Below, in pieces: positions 46,484 through 55,779 of a stretch of 64,000 nucleotides of DNA (position 1 is the stretch's first letter; every line of letters starts with the position of its first letter). Location of the stretch: contig JAHDYR010000004.1 of assembly GCA_019828565.1 (NCBI GenBank), positions 372,001-436,000 on the forward strand, read 5' to 3'. Both the position numbers and the translations under genes were made by a program. The notes under the pieces were generated by a model that had not been told where the DNA came from, made no database searches, and saw only the letters and a program-made list of their open reading frames with translations. Source of the DNA: Carpediemonas membranifera (taxonomy: Eukaryota > Fornicata).

Positions 46484-47093
46484 GTCCCACAGTGTAAATA
46501 ACTAGCGGTTTATGGGTTTATGCGGTCGGAGGGTCACGCCATCGGGGACCAGCCAGGGGAACTCGCCGTCCAACTCAGTGTCACTGGATACGAACGATGC
46601 CTCTGCGGTCTGTCTCGCCGACTGACAGCCTGAGCGTCGCCCGCTCAGGCGACACTGGGTCGGGTGTGCTTTTTCATCCATGCTCATTCATGATCGAACC
46701 AGGAACAGAATTTGTGTGAACAACATACAATTAGGCGCACCACTCCCTTACAATCCACATCCATTACTTTCTCTCACGGATTACTCTCCATTTCCGCCGT
46801 TTACAGTGTTTTAGAGCCCAGGGCTGTACATGCTGCTGCCGCAGGTATCAGTCCCCGCCAGATAGTACGTACGGCTAGGACCCTCCCTGCACAGCGGGGC
46901 AGCGCTTCCATCAGCGGCCTTCGCTGCGTTTTGACCCATAGTGCTTATCTTGTGCCATGACTGTACATAGACTCATGTATCATCATAAATGGCCTTTATA
47001 CCGTTCCCAACGACAAACTCCCGAGAAGCATCAACCTAGGTGGACGCGGATAACACCTTTATGACGTATTAAGCTATGCTACTGTACACCGCA
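46484..47093. other. 610-nt intergenic region with a hairpin and a short ORF
   Basis: A perfect 9-bp stem with a 5-nt loop lies at 46628-46650 (GCCTGAGCG / CGCTCAGGC). A minus-strand ATG ORF at 46687-46502 (61 codons, ending GVTLRPHKPINR) could be a small protein, but nothing supports it beyond being open. No tRNA or other RNA gene recognised. Confidence 0.35.
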
Positions 47094-50000
47094 CTACCGC
47101 TTGTACTTGGCTTCGCCAGTCCATAGCGGCCTGTCCCGCGCCTCGAGCACCACGTGCACCCGCTTGCCAGAGATCCGCCAGCGACACGCCATCGTCCGGA
47201 TGTCGCTGTTGGTCAGGTCCACGCTGGTGTCCTGGAGGAGGATGATGGCGTTTGAATTAATCATAACGACAATGGCGACCTGGGTGTTGTTGGCGGCGAG
47301 GATGAACGGCTTGTCCTTGTCGCAGACGGACACGAAGAGCGGAGGCCCGTCGTTCTCGCCCCAGCACTTCACCAGCATCGTCCGGAAGTTACCCCGGAGC
47401 TGGAAGACCCTCAGACTACTAGGGCACTCCCCCACGGCAAGCATGGCGGTGTTGCCGTCAATGAGGGGCAGCGCGGCCATGCGATCAGTGAGCTGCAGCC
47501 CGTTTCTGACGAGGACGTCGACTGCTAGTGCAGTGTGGAGGGTCGGGTCCCGCTGGCAGATCATGTCCAGCAGCATCATGCCCCGCTTGCGGTCGTCCGG
47601 CTCGTTGCTCGCCCTCAGGAGAGACTGGGCGGCGCTGACAAGGGCGTGCGAGTCGTGACGTCCGTCCCTGCCAAGCAACGCGGTCGTCACGGCGAAGGCG
47701 CTCTGCGTCTGGCACACGGCCCGCCGCAGCATCGCCGTGAGCACAGTCGTCATCGCCGGGACGCCCTGCATCACCGAGGCCACCAGTATGGCTGTATCCA
47801 GCCCGGGGTCCTCTCGTGTGCTCGAGTGCAGCGTCGTCAGCGGGGCAACGTCGGGGTCGCCCTCGATGAGCATGTTCCCCAGCAGGTTGGCCACAGCCAG
47901 CGTCGGGTGCTGCTCGCTGGGCGGGTGCACCGGCAGCGGCACCCTGCGTCGGCCCCGGGCGACCGCCAGGACATATGTCGCGGCCGCAGTGAGAAGGGGC
48001 ACATGGCCGGCGATGAGGTCGACCAGGAGGGAGCAGTCGGGCGCCTCCATGGGCCCTGGGATGGGGTACTCGTCGGGCCGGGTGAAAGGGCTCTTGAAGG
48101 AGAGGAACGCCAACGCTGTGCGGATGACTGTCGCGATCGTGTCGTACTGGGCCCGACGGTCGGCATAGGAGCACGCGATACAGCCTGTGTCGGCGGGTAT
48201 GCGGGGGCTTTTGTGGATTCGAACAACGGTCAGCCAGTCAGATTCGAGGATCTTGAGGAAATCTCGGGGCAATCTCAAAAGATCAGGCGAATCTTCCTCG
48301 GGCGGGAGCCACACGCCGAGGATGCTCGAGATGGCGGCCAATCGTGACTCCGTCGAGTCGTCCAGACGGGGCATGCCGGTCACCGCCTGCGACGGCTGCC
48401 CCAGTTGACTCAGCATCCCCTGCAGCCGGAGCCGGAGCATGCCAGACCCGCTGGGCACGACACATGACAGCATCGCGCCCTGGTCGACCTCAGCTCCGGT
48501 CCCCCTGGGGGTCCCCGGCCCCCTGATTGACGCCGACCGGGGCCGAGTGTGAGCAGTTACAGTGCTCGCCCGCTGCCTGCCGACCATCTTACTGTCGGAC
48601 CCGGTGGGGGTGGAGGCCGAGGGTGACTGCAGGACCCCGCTGCGAGCCCGGTGCCAGCCAGGATAGACCCCATCCGCCGCGGCCCTGGTCTCCAGATCCG
48701 CCCGGGTCGCCTCGAGCATGGCCCTGCGTGTGTGCGGTATGGGTACGTCGTCGAGCCACGACACGCTTGTGTAGAGCGAGTCGGAGCAGTCTAGCGGGCG
48801 GGAGAGCCCGATGATGGTGTCGGCGATGCTGTGGACGACAAGGTGTGCGGTGGGGTGCCGCACTGGGTCCCATGGGATGGCGCACGCGGCGGTGAAGACG
48901 ACGTCGCTGAGTGATGCGGGTCTGACTGCGGTGTTGGCGTGGTACAGGGTGACGGTGCCCTGCGTCAGCACGGCCAGATGCTCGGGGACGATCACACCGG
49001 ACACGACCGTGGCAGAGGTGCCGGTGGCGACCAGCTGCGGGGCCCCGCCGACCGGGATGGACATGACGGGGGTCAATGCACCGTCTGTCAGGACTGCCAG
49101 CGTCACGCGGCCCTCGTGGGCAAGGACGAGCACGGGGGCCAGCGAACTGTCGCCCCTGCCACCCCTCCGCGCCTGGAAGCCTGTGAGCGGGTTCCTTGTG
49201 GCCGGGGTGGGGTGGGGCGACATGGAGGTCATCGCCGTGACCGGGGCGGGGGCGGTGAGGTCGAGGCCCTCCTCCAGCACTGTGAGCCGAGTGCCCCGGG
49301 CCACGACGTGCCTCACTCTGCGTCTCATGACGATCTTAGTGAGCATGCCGGCGCTCGGATCCTCCTGGGCGAGCTGGCCGACCTGCTCGAGCGTCTCGGC
49401 CGAATAAACGGCCCCGGCCACGTCCACCACGACCCCGGCGGCCGGGACGACCGTGGTGGGCATACTAAGGGTGCTAAGGGGCGAGGTGCCGATCGTGGGC
49501 GGGTCCGTCGAGTAGGACCAGGCGGCCGTCTGCCCCTCAGAGGAGAGCACGAAGGTCGAGCCGCACACGCCCCAGCATCGGGCAGTGGGGAAGGGCAGGG
49601 CGATGGGGATGTCGGCAACAGGCACCATTGGCTCGGCGAGGTCGCCCGTCGGCCGGTATACGAAGAGGATGGCCATGTCCTCGCTGTAAAGGCCCAGCGT
49701 GAACACCAGTCCGCCCTCCACCTGCAGCCCGCGGCACGGTAGCTTCTGGGCGACGATGCCGTGGCTCTCGTTCTCCAGGTGGTATGTGCGGAGCTCGGCC
49801 ACGTCGTCCCCGGCCTCGGACTCGGCGTCAGACGGGGCGCGGGGGTTCGAGAGCAGCACGGCCAGCATGTCGACGATGGCCACCTGCTCGCACGGATATG
49901 GGCACGTCACCAGCTCGTCTGGCTCGGGGACGTCCCGGTCAAGGCGGTAGAGCGTCGTTGTCGTCTCGTGGATGGCCACGGCGAGCACTGCTCCAGGGCC

Positions 50001-50345
50001 GGTGTGGATGGAATAGCGAAGGGCCGGTGGGAGGTTCCATTTCGTGTCGACGACGCCTGTGGCGATGTCGATGCCGCGGCATTCGTTCCTGTCTGAGAGG
50101 ATCACGAGCTGGCCCTCGTGGACGCAGTAGTCGACAATCTCGGATGTCTGGGCGTACACTGTGCGCTCTAGTTCATATCTATGGCTCCCCTTCTCCGCCG
50201 CCCGCCATATGACGACTGTCAAGTATTTGGCAGCGACGAAAGTGTGTATAAGACGCGGAACGCCATCAAAATCAGTATAAATCACTTGCCGATCTACATC
50301 TACATTGCGGTGATCGGCAAGGCGCGATGAGAGCTCAATCTGCAT
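47094..50345 (-). CDS. large protein, unrecognised (probable beta-propeller plus helical solenoid)
   Basis: ATG at 50345, 1083 aa. The N-terminal ~570 residues are rich in short hydrophobic strands with Gly/Asp turns, as in beta-propellers (e.g. LIHTFVAAKYLTVVIWRA, GQLVILSDRNECRGIDIATG, HLAVLTQGTVTLYHAN). A basic Ser/Thr/Pro-rich linker follows (about 640-700, RPRSASIRGPGTPRG). A mostly helical region (about 760-1000) comes next, then a short strand-rich C-terminus. That layout is common in coat, tethering and ciliary proteins, but I recognise no family. CATAAAGG lies just after the stop (minus strand, 47062-47056). Confidence 0.7.
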   Translation of the reverse strand: MQIELSSRLADHRNVDVDRQVIYTDFDGVPRLIHTFVAAKYLTVVIWRAAEKGSHRYELERTVYAQTSEIVDYCVHEGQLVILSDRNECRGIDIATGVVDTKWNLPPALRYSIHTGPGAVLAVAIHETTTTLYRLDRDVPEPDELVTCPYPCEQVAIVDMLAVLLSNPRAPSDAESEAGDDVAELRTYHLENESHGIVAQKLPCRGLQVEGGLVFTLGLYSEDMAILFVYRPTGDLAEPMVPVADIPIALPFPTARCWGVCGSTFVLSSEGQTAAWSYSTDPPTIGTSPLSTLSMPTTVVPAAGVVVDVAGAVYSAETLEQVGQLAQEDPSAGMLTKIVMRRRVRHVVARGTRLTVLEEGLDLTAPAPVTAMTSMSPHPTPATRNPLTGFQARRGGRGDSSLAPVLVLAHEGRVTLAVLTDGALTPVMSIPVGGAPQLVATGTSATVVSGVIVPEHLAVLTQGTVTLYHANTAVRPASLSDVVFTAACAIPWDPVRHPTAHLVVHSIADTIIGLSRPLDCSDSLYTSVSWLDDVPIPHTRRAMLEATRADLETRAAADGVYPGWHRARSGVLQSPSASTPTGSDSKMVGRQRASTVTAHTRPRSASIRGPGTPRGTGAEVDQGAMLSCVVPSGSGMLRLRLQGMLSQLGQPSQAVTGMPRLDDSTESRLAAISSILGVWLPPEEDSPDLLRLPRDFLKILESDWLTVVRIHKSPRIPADTGCIACSYADRRAQYDTIATVIRTALAFLSFKSPFTRPDEYPIPGPMEAPDCSLLVDLIAGHVPLLTAAATYVLAVARGRRRVPLPVHPPSEQHPTLAVANLLGNMLIEGDPDVAPLTTLHSSTREDPGLDTAILVASVMQGVPAMTTVLTAMLRRAVCQTQSAFAVTTALLGRDGRHDSHALVSAAQSLLRASNEPDDRKRGMMLLDMICQRDPTLHTALAVDVLVRNGLQLTDRMAALPLIDGNTAMLAVGECPSSLRVFQLRGNFRTMLVKCWGENDGPPLFVSVCDKDKPFILAANNTQVAIVVMINSNAIILLQDTSVDLTNSDIRTMACRWRISGKRVHVVLEARDRPLWTGEAKYKR

Positions 50346-50659
50346 CCGACCAAGCGTACTCTCGAGCTGAGCATTTTAGCGTCGACTCGCCTCGACTCAG
50401 GCCAAGACACACGATGACACTGCCCAGTCATCCCCTCCGTGCTATCATCGCTCTCGCTTTCTTTTCGTGTTCGTCGGCTGAACCCATCACTTATCATTGA
50501 CCACCTGAGACAGGATCACCGGGGTTGACACGACTGGCTGTAATCGACCGGGAAACTGACCATGCGCCGCAGTAACCGTGACGGTCTGTCGAATCAGATC
50601 CAAATTTTTTTGTGCGACGGTCAGCAAATAAAGGCGATACATGATCGCAAACCTAAATT
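50346..50659. other. intergenic region, nothing recognised
   Basis: 314 nt between the start of the large unrecognised gene and the end of eS12. It contains a poly-T run (about 50607-50613). No RNA gene or repeat seen. Confidence 0.4.
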
Positions 50660-51143
50660 TTAAAGGTTCTTGATGTGGCCCTTAAGAGCGGCGAGGGCAG
50701 CGGTGTCCTCACCCCAGTTAGTGAGGCAGGCGGAGGAGCAAGCGACGACCTTGCAGGCCTCGCCCTCCTCGTTGAAGCGGCAGAGGCCGGCCCACTCGCC
50801 GAGGGTCTTCTTGGACTCAACCTGCATGAGGGGAACCTCGCGGTCCTTGCAGAGAGCGGTAACCTGTGTGATGCGGCGGGTGGAAAGAACAAACGAGCTT
50901 GGTGTACTGCTGGTTATCGCAATCGGCGGCAAGGAGGCAGATGACGGCGCGCTTGCTGTCAACAGCCTTGGCAACCTCGCGGAGGCCGCGGAGAAGGCCG
51001 TCGGTGAAACGAGCGGACTTCATCACCTCACGGAGAGCCTCCATGGGCTCGTAGGTGACGGGGGAAACCTCGGTGGTCTCAACAGCCTGAACTGGGTAAG
51101 ATGGACACCCGAACGATCACAAACCGGGAGTCTCAGCGTCCAT
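50660..51143 (-). CDS. RPS12: 40S ribosomal protein eS12 (S12e), two introns
   Basis: Exons on the minus strand: 51143-51125, 51091-50895 and 50863-50660; 139 aa. The product reads MDAETPVQAVETTEV, EALREVMKSARFTDGLLRGL, KAVDSKRAVICLLAADCDNQ, then after intron 2 VTALCKDREVPLMQVESKKT, LGEWAGLCRFNEEG, matching eukaryotic eS12 throughout. Neither reading frame alone covers the protein; both introns are needed. eS12 is a component of the small ribosomal subunit beak. Confidence 0.95.
50864..50894 (-). other. 31-nt spliceosomal intron 2 (eS12)
   Basis: Donor GTTTGTTC, acceptor ATCACACAG, phase 0, between QQYTKL and VTALCK. Confidence 0.92.
51092..51124 (-). other. 33-nt spliceosomal intron 1 (eS12)
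   Basis: Donor GTTTGTGATC, acceptor CTTACCCAG, phase 1. Without it the first frame stops after nine codons. Confidence 0.88.
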
Positions 51144-51271
51144 AGAAGATAATCGCTTCCTGACATTTTTTCATGTAAAAAAGTGCATGAAAAAAGATGG
51201 GAACGAGGCAAAGGAAGAATCGCAGACCATGGCATAGCATACCTTTATCCCAATCCGTTGACTGATGATCC

Positions 51272-54200
51272 TCAGTCGATCTCGATCACCTCCGCGGGCT
51301 CCCCCGTCGTTGTGCTCTGTACAATGCTCCCGGTCACCCGCTGTTGCCCCGGCTGGGCCTGCACCTGCTGGACAGGCTGTGTCTGGGGCTGGGGCTGGGC
51401 GGGTCTCACGCGAGCCTGGTAGCCGTGGCCCGCAGTGATGTTGTTCTGGATGGCGTTGACGCGGCTCTGATAGATCCTGTTGTGCTGGGCCCACAGATCA
51501 GGGTCGAGGATGTTCAGCAGCAGCTTCCGCAGCAGCCTCATCCTGTTCTGGATGACCGAGCGCAGGTCCTTGTGGCCCGACGTCCTGTGCTCGGGCAGGG
51601 CCGCTAGCGTCTCCATAATGCCCAACGTGCGGTCGAACAGCAGTGCCCCGTTATCGATGCCGTGCCGCGCCATTCCTACGACGATCCTGTTGTCGAGTCC
51701 GACTGGCCATGTGGGGCTGGGCGACGTCTGGTCCTGGACTAGTCTGCACAGATCGAGGTCCATGCCCATCAGGGGGAAGCAGTTGACGTAGTCGTCCCGC
51801 ACGAGCCGGGTGAGCCAGGAACTGGGGTCAAAACGCATGTTCGGGTCGTCGCATGCGGCGCTCCACTCAGTCACACCCTCGTCCTTGCTGGCGGCGTTCC
51901 CTGCGGTCGGCAGGGGCACCGTGAAGGCCGCATACGTGTGCGTACCCACGATCTTGCGGGCTACGGGCTTGATGAGTCGGGTGAGGTGCCAGTGGGCGGC
52001 GATCATCTCGATATTAGGGACGCCCCTCATGAAGGGCTCGATCTCGTCCCCATTGGCCAGGGTCCCACGGTCGGCCCGCACCATGGGCTCCATCTCAGCG
52101 ATCTCACGGACCTGGAGGGCCATGTCGGCAGACGCCTTGACGAGGTCCTCCGAGGGGTGGCTGAGAGCGCCCTTGAGTGTGATCGACGCGAGGCCCTGGT
52201 TCTGCTTGATGTAATCCCACTCCGCGGCAAGGTCGATGTCCCCCCGGTTGCGGAGGAACGAGAACAGCGCCCGCCGCTCAGGCTCAGTGAAACCGTGGAC
52301 AACAAGCGGCACGTGCTTGCGGCGAGCCATGCGCTGCATCGCAACAGCCCGCATGGACCTGGCGGCGAGTTCACCCGGCTCGAGGGGGGCGTCCACGGGA
52401 GTCGGCTCGGGCGTCTGGGAGTGGTACTCGTACTCGTCGCCCTCGTCGTCGTCTCCGCTGTCGAACGCTCGCTTGTACAGGCGCGTCTTGCGGGCGCTGC
52501 GCTTGATGGCGCGCTGCTTCTCCTCCTTCTCGGCGTAGCTCTTGAGGATTCCCTGCCAGAAGGCGTTGTCGTCGCCGACATCCGCGGTCTCCTTATAATC
52601 CGCCAGTTCGAAAGCCTTGAAGAGGTCGACGTCCTCGGCCTCGCCCTCGCTGACGTCCTGGTCGAACCGGGCAAGGTTGATCCCGTCGACGCCCTCCCAC
52701 TCGCCGATGACGCTGCCGATGCGGGCGAGCTGGGCCTCGCGCTGCTTGGCGTGGAAGGCCTTGCTGAGTGCGTTCCTCTCCTGGGCGGACTGGGTCTCGA
52801 GGTCGTCCACGGTGGACACCATGCTGAGTATGTCCGCCTCCTTGTACACGATGGTGCTCTCCCCGTCGGGTTGGGCGTCGTCCTCGAACAGCTTGCGGGC
52901 CCCGAACTTGACGAGCTCCTGGATCTCCGTCTCCGTCAGGGTGGCGCGGTCCATGCGTTTGACGACCACATGGTCCGCTACGAGCTTGCTCTTGGCCTTG
53001 GCGAGGATCTTTTCTTCGACTGTGCCCCTGGTGACGAGCTTGAACACGTGGACGGGTCTTTGCTGGCCGACCCGGTGTGTGCGACACAGCGCCTGTATGT
53101 CTCGGTGGGGGTTCCAGTCGGAGTCGAAGATGATGACGGTGTTCGCCTGCACCAGGTTGAGCCCCTCCCCGCCGGCCCGGGTCGACAACAGGAACACGGG
53201 GATGTTCTCGTTGTTGAAGCGGAGGATGCTCTCCTCTCTGTCAGACCGGCTGACACGACCGTCGAGGATGACAAACTCGATCCCCTCGAGCTCGAGAACT
53301 TGGGCGATCAGATCCAGGGTCGACGTGAACTGGGAGTAGACCAGGAAACGGTCCCCCCGCTTGATCAGGGCATGCAGGATCGTCACGAGGGTGCTCATCT
53401 TGCCGCTCATGGACAGGATGCGCTTGAGGGTGTCCTCGGGCGTGCCGTTGTCGAGCATATCCATCAGAGTCTCCTTGAACCGGTTGTCCGTGAGCAGCCC
53501 GTTGTTGCAGCACTTCCGCAGCTGCATGAGCAGGTTGCTGCACGCCATCTTCAGCTTGCGGGTGGTGGGGTCGATGCCGGCCTCCAGGATGTGCCGGTAC
53601 ATGATCCGCTGCTCGGGCAGCATGTCCACGGGCACCAGCAGCTCCTTCTTGGGCGGCAGGTGGGGCAGCACGTCCTGCTTCCGTCTCCGCAGCATGACGG
53701 ACCTCAGCTTCTTGTGAATGTCCTCAAGCTGGCCTATGGCGGCGTCCAGCATCATACTCGGGTCAGCGTCCTCGGTGCCGACGAAGTCCTCCATGGACGG
53801 GAACTTCTTGGGGTCAATGAACTTCAGCAGAGTGTGAAGCTCCCCAATGGTGTTCTGCATCGGAGTTCCCGTCAGCAAAAGCACCATGCCCTGCTTGCGG
53901 GACGTCGTCACTGTAGAGGGCACTGCGAGTGTGTACTGCTGGAGCTGCTTCCTCAGCTGGCTCGACTCTGACTTGAGTCGATGGGCCTCGTCGACGATCA
54001 TGACGGGGTAGATAAGCTTGGCGAGCTTGGCCCCGGATAGGATGACTTGGTTGTACGTCGTCAGGACAATGTCGATGCGGCGCTTGCCCTTGATAGCGGG
54101 GGTGAGCTCGAGCTCCATGAGGGCCTCGCGGTCGGCCTTGTCGCCATAGAATGGGACGACATGCATGTCGGGACACCACTTCCTCGCCTCGGCCGCCCAG

Positions 54201-55393
54201 TTGTCGAGCACGGACAGCCCGACGACGACGAGGAAGGGGCCGTATATGCCGTAGTCGGCGAGACTGGCAAGGAAGGCCAGCGTCTGTATCGTCTTGCCGC
54301 ACCCCATGTCGTCAGCGAGAATCACACCGGGCTGGCCCACAACAAACGCAGCCCGCAGCCAGTTGACGCCGTCGAGCTGGAAGGGCAGCAGCTCGCCGTG
54401 CACATGGGGCGGGGTTCGCGTCAAGTTCTTAAAGTGCCCCAGGGCCGTCTCGTGGTAGTAGTCGCGCGCCTTCGGGGCCACGGTCTTGCGGTGGCGGGGC
54501 GGGGCCCGGGAGTGCGGGTCCGTCTTGAGCAGCGCGGCGCGGTGGAGGAGCACAGGAAGCTCGGGGCAGGCGTACGCCGGAGACGCCTCGATGGCCTTGC
54601 TGGGCGGCATGCCGATGTACTTGATACGGACGTCGGACGAGCCCTCGATCGGGTAGACGACCTCGGGGATCATCAGCCGTATGGGCAGCCCGAAGCTGTG
54701 CAGCACGGCCCTGCGGTGGACCAGGAGCGCCCCAATGCGGGCCGCCTCGCTGACGTCCTCGGCGCCCTCGTCCTTGGGCAGGGGCGAGGCGGGCACCTCG
54801 TCGTCGTCTGCGGCCTCACCGTGGACGACCATGGTGCCCTGTTCGGATTCGCGGTCCAGCCAGGCGAGGAAGTCGTCCTCGTCGTCCTCGGGGGGCTTGC
54901 AGTTGCGGTGGCGTTCAAACCCGCCCAGTTTCATCGGTGCGATGATCTTGAGCCGGTACCGGGAGATGAATATGCTCGTGACGTAGGGCTCGTCGACCAT
55001 GCGGCACAAGTACTGCACACGCTCGTCGGGGTCCATCTCCGCAGCCTCCAGGTTCATGCGCACATCGTCCCGGACGCGCTGTTTCTCGATCATCTCGGTC
55101 ATCTCGGACAACGTGAGCACGCGCCGGCCGTAGATCTCGGCAATGTTGTCGCCGTTGCCTGTATCATGCACGCAACGGTGGCAAGAAGGCTCATCGTCCA
55201 AAATGGGTTCGATATCCAGCCCACAGATGGGGCACTCCCCCTCGTTCTCGTAGTCGCTGTCGGATGCGGTGGAGGAGCCGCTGTCGGTTTCGGCATCATG
55301 CCCTTCCCTTGGAAGATTCATCAATGGCTCCCAACGGCCATTAATATGCTCGCGTTCAAGCTTCTTGCGCCTTTTTGCGAGGAGGACCTCCAT
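51272..55393 (-). CDS. Snf2-family chromatin remodeling ATPase (CHD/ISWI-like)
   Basis: ATG at 55393, 1373 aa. The N-terminus has an acidic stretch and a CPICGLDIEP...CHRC cluster (about 52-76). The Snf2 ATPase spans about 345-620: LPFQLDGVNWL, VILADDMGCGKTIQTLAFL (Walker A, usually DEMGLGKT), VDEAHRLKSESS, LLLTGTPMQNTIGELHTLL. The helicase C domain spans about 660-800: FLVYSQFTSTLDLI, LLSTRAGGEGLNLVQANTVI, CRTHRVGQQRPVHVF. The C-terminal ~550 residues are partly helical with basic and acidic patches and end in a Gln/Pro-rich tail. It slides or evicts nucleosomes. CHD1/Mi-2 group is favoured over ISWI because no SANT-SLIDE is obvious, but chromodomains are not clear either. ATAAAGG lies ~24 nt after the stop. 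Confidence 0.88.
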   Translation of the reverse strand: MEVLLAKRRKKLEREHINGRWEPLMNLPREGHDAETDSGSSTASDSDYENEGECPICGLDIEPILDDEPSCHRCVHDTGNGDNIAEIYGRRVLTLSEMTEMIEKQRVRDDVRMNLEAAEMDPDERVQYLCRMVDEPYVTSIFISRYRLKIIAPMKLGGFERHRNCKPPEDDEDDFLAWLDRESEQGTMVVHGEAADDDEVPASPLPKDEGAEDVSEAARIGALLVHRRAVLHSFGLPIRLMIPEVVYPIEGSSDVRIKYIGMPPSKAIEASPAYACPELPVLLHRAALLKTDPHSRAPPRHRKTVAPKARDYYHETALGHFKNLTRTPPHVHGELLPFQLDGVNWLRAAFVVGQPGVILADDMGCGKTIQTLAFLASLADYGIYGPFLVVVGLSVLDNWAAEARKWCPDMHVVPFYGDKADREALMELELTPAIKGKRRIDIVLTTYNQVILSGAKLAKLIYPVMIVDEAHRLKSESSQLRKQLQQYTLAVPSTVTTSRKQGMVLLLTGTPMQNTIGELHTLLKFIDPKKFPSMEDFVGTEDADPSMMLDAAIGQLEDIHKKLRSVMLRRRKQDVLPHLPPKKELLVPVDMLPEQRIMYRHILEAGIDPTTRKLKMACSNLLMQLRKCCNNGLLTDNRFKETLMDMLDNGTPEDTLKRILSMSGKMSTLVTILHALIKRGDRFLVYSQFTSTLDLIAQVLELEGIEFVILDGRVSRSDREESILRFNNENIPVFLLSTRAGGEGLNLVQANTVIIFDSDWNPHRDIQALCRTHRVGQQRPVHVFKLVTRGTVEEKILAKAKSKLVADHVVVKRMDRATLTETEIQELVKFGARKLFEDDAQPDGESTIVYKEADILSMVSTVDDLETQSAQERNALSKAFHAKQREAQLARIGSVIGEWEGVDGINLARFDQDVSEGEAEDVDLFKAFELADYKETADVGDDNAFWQGILKSYAEKEEKQRAIKRSARKTRLYKRAFDSGDDDEGDEYEYHSQTPEPTPVDAPLEPGELAARSMRAVAMQRMARRKHVPLVVHGFTEPERRALFSFLRNRGDIDLAAEWDYIKQNQGLASITLKGALSHPSEDLVKASADMALQVREIAEMEPMVRADRGTLANGDEIEPFMRGVPNIEMIAAHWHLTRLIKPVARKIVGTHTYAAFTVPLPTAGNAASKDEGVTEWSAACDDPNMRFDPSSWLTRLVRDDYVNCFPLMGMDLDLCRLVQDQTSPSPTWPVGLDNRIVVGMARHGIDNGALLFDRTLGIMETLAALPEHRTSGHKDLRSVIQNRMRLLRKLLLNILDPDLWAQHNRIYQSRVNAIQNNITAGHGYQARVRPAQPQPQTQPVQQVQAQPGQQRVTGSIVQSTTTGEPAEVIEID

Positions 55394-55779
55394 TGTGCGC
55401 GCGGGTTATCGATTTAAGGGCATCGCTTAAATTCATCACTTGATCCTGACCAGACTGACTCGCCATTCAGTCCAAACTATGTGTCACAGCTCAAAATGCG
55501 GCCAGTGACCCATAATGGCTTTGGCGGGCTCGCGCGCCTTTCCCGGCTGACACCAGCGATGGCACTGTCGACCCCGCCACGCACCCCAAGGAGGGCTGCA
55601 GCATGGCGAATGATAAATAAACAGTGCCATAGATCACGGCTGAGCATCACTCGGCACTCCACGAGCGGCCACGTCACCCCGATCCGGATGAGGTCCGATC
55701 TCGGAGATCCGCGCTTGACCCGGCCTGAGTCACCAGACCGCAGGAACCCAAACCCGTGCTATTTACAGCAGCGTGACTC
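55394..55779. other. intergenic region, nothing recognised
   Basis: 386 nt between the CHD-type gene start and the importin alpha stop. The importin-side TGTAAAT (minus strand, 55767-55761) is the only motif noticed. Confidence 0.4.

Noticed and set aside
51938-53971. 677-codon plus-strand ORF
   Set aside because: It lies exactly antisense to the conserved Snf2 ATPase. Its Leu/Val/Asp/Gly-rich content is the mirror of a GC-biased coding strand, with no domain.
54047-55417. 456-codon plus-strand ORF
   Set aside because: Antisense shadow of the N-terminal half of the same Snf2 gene.
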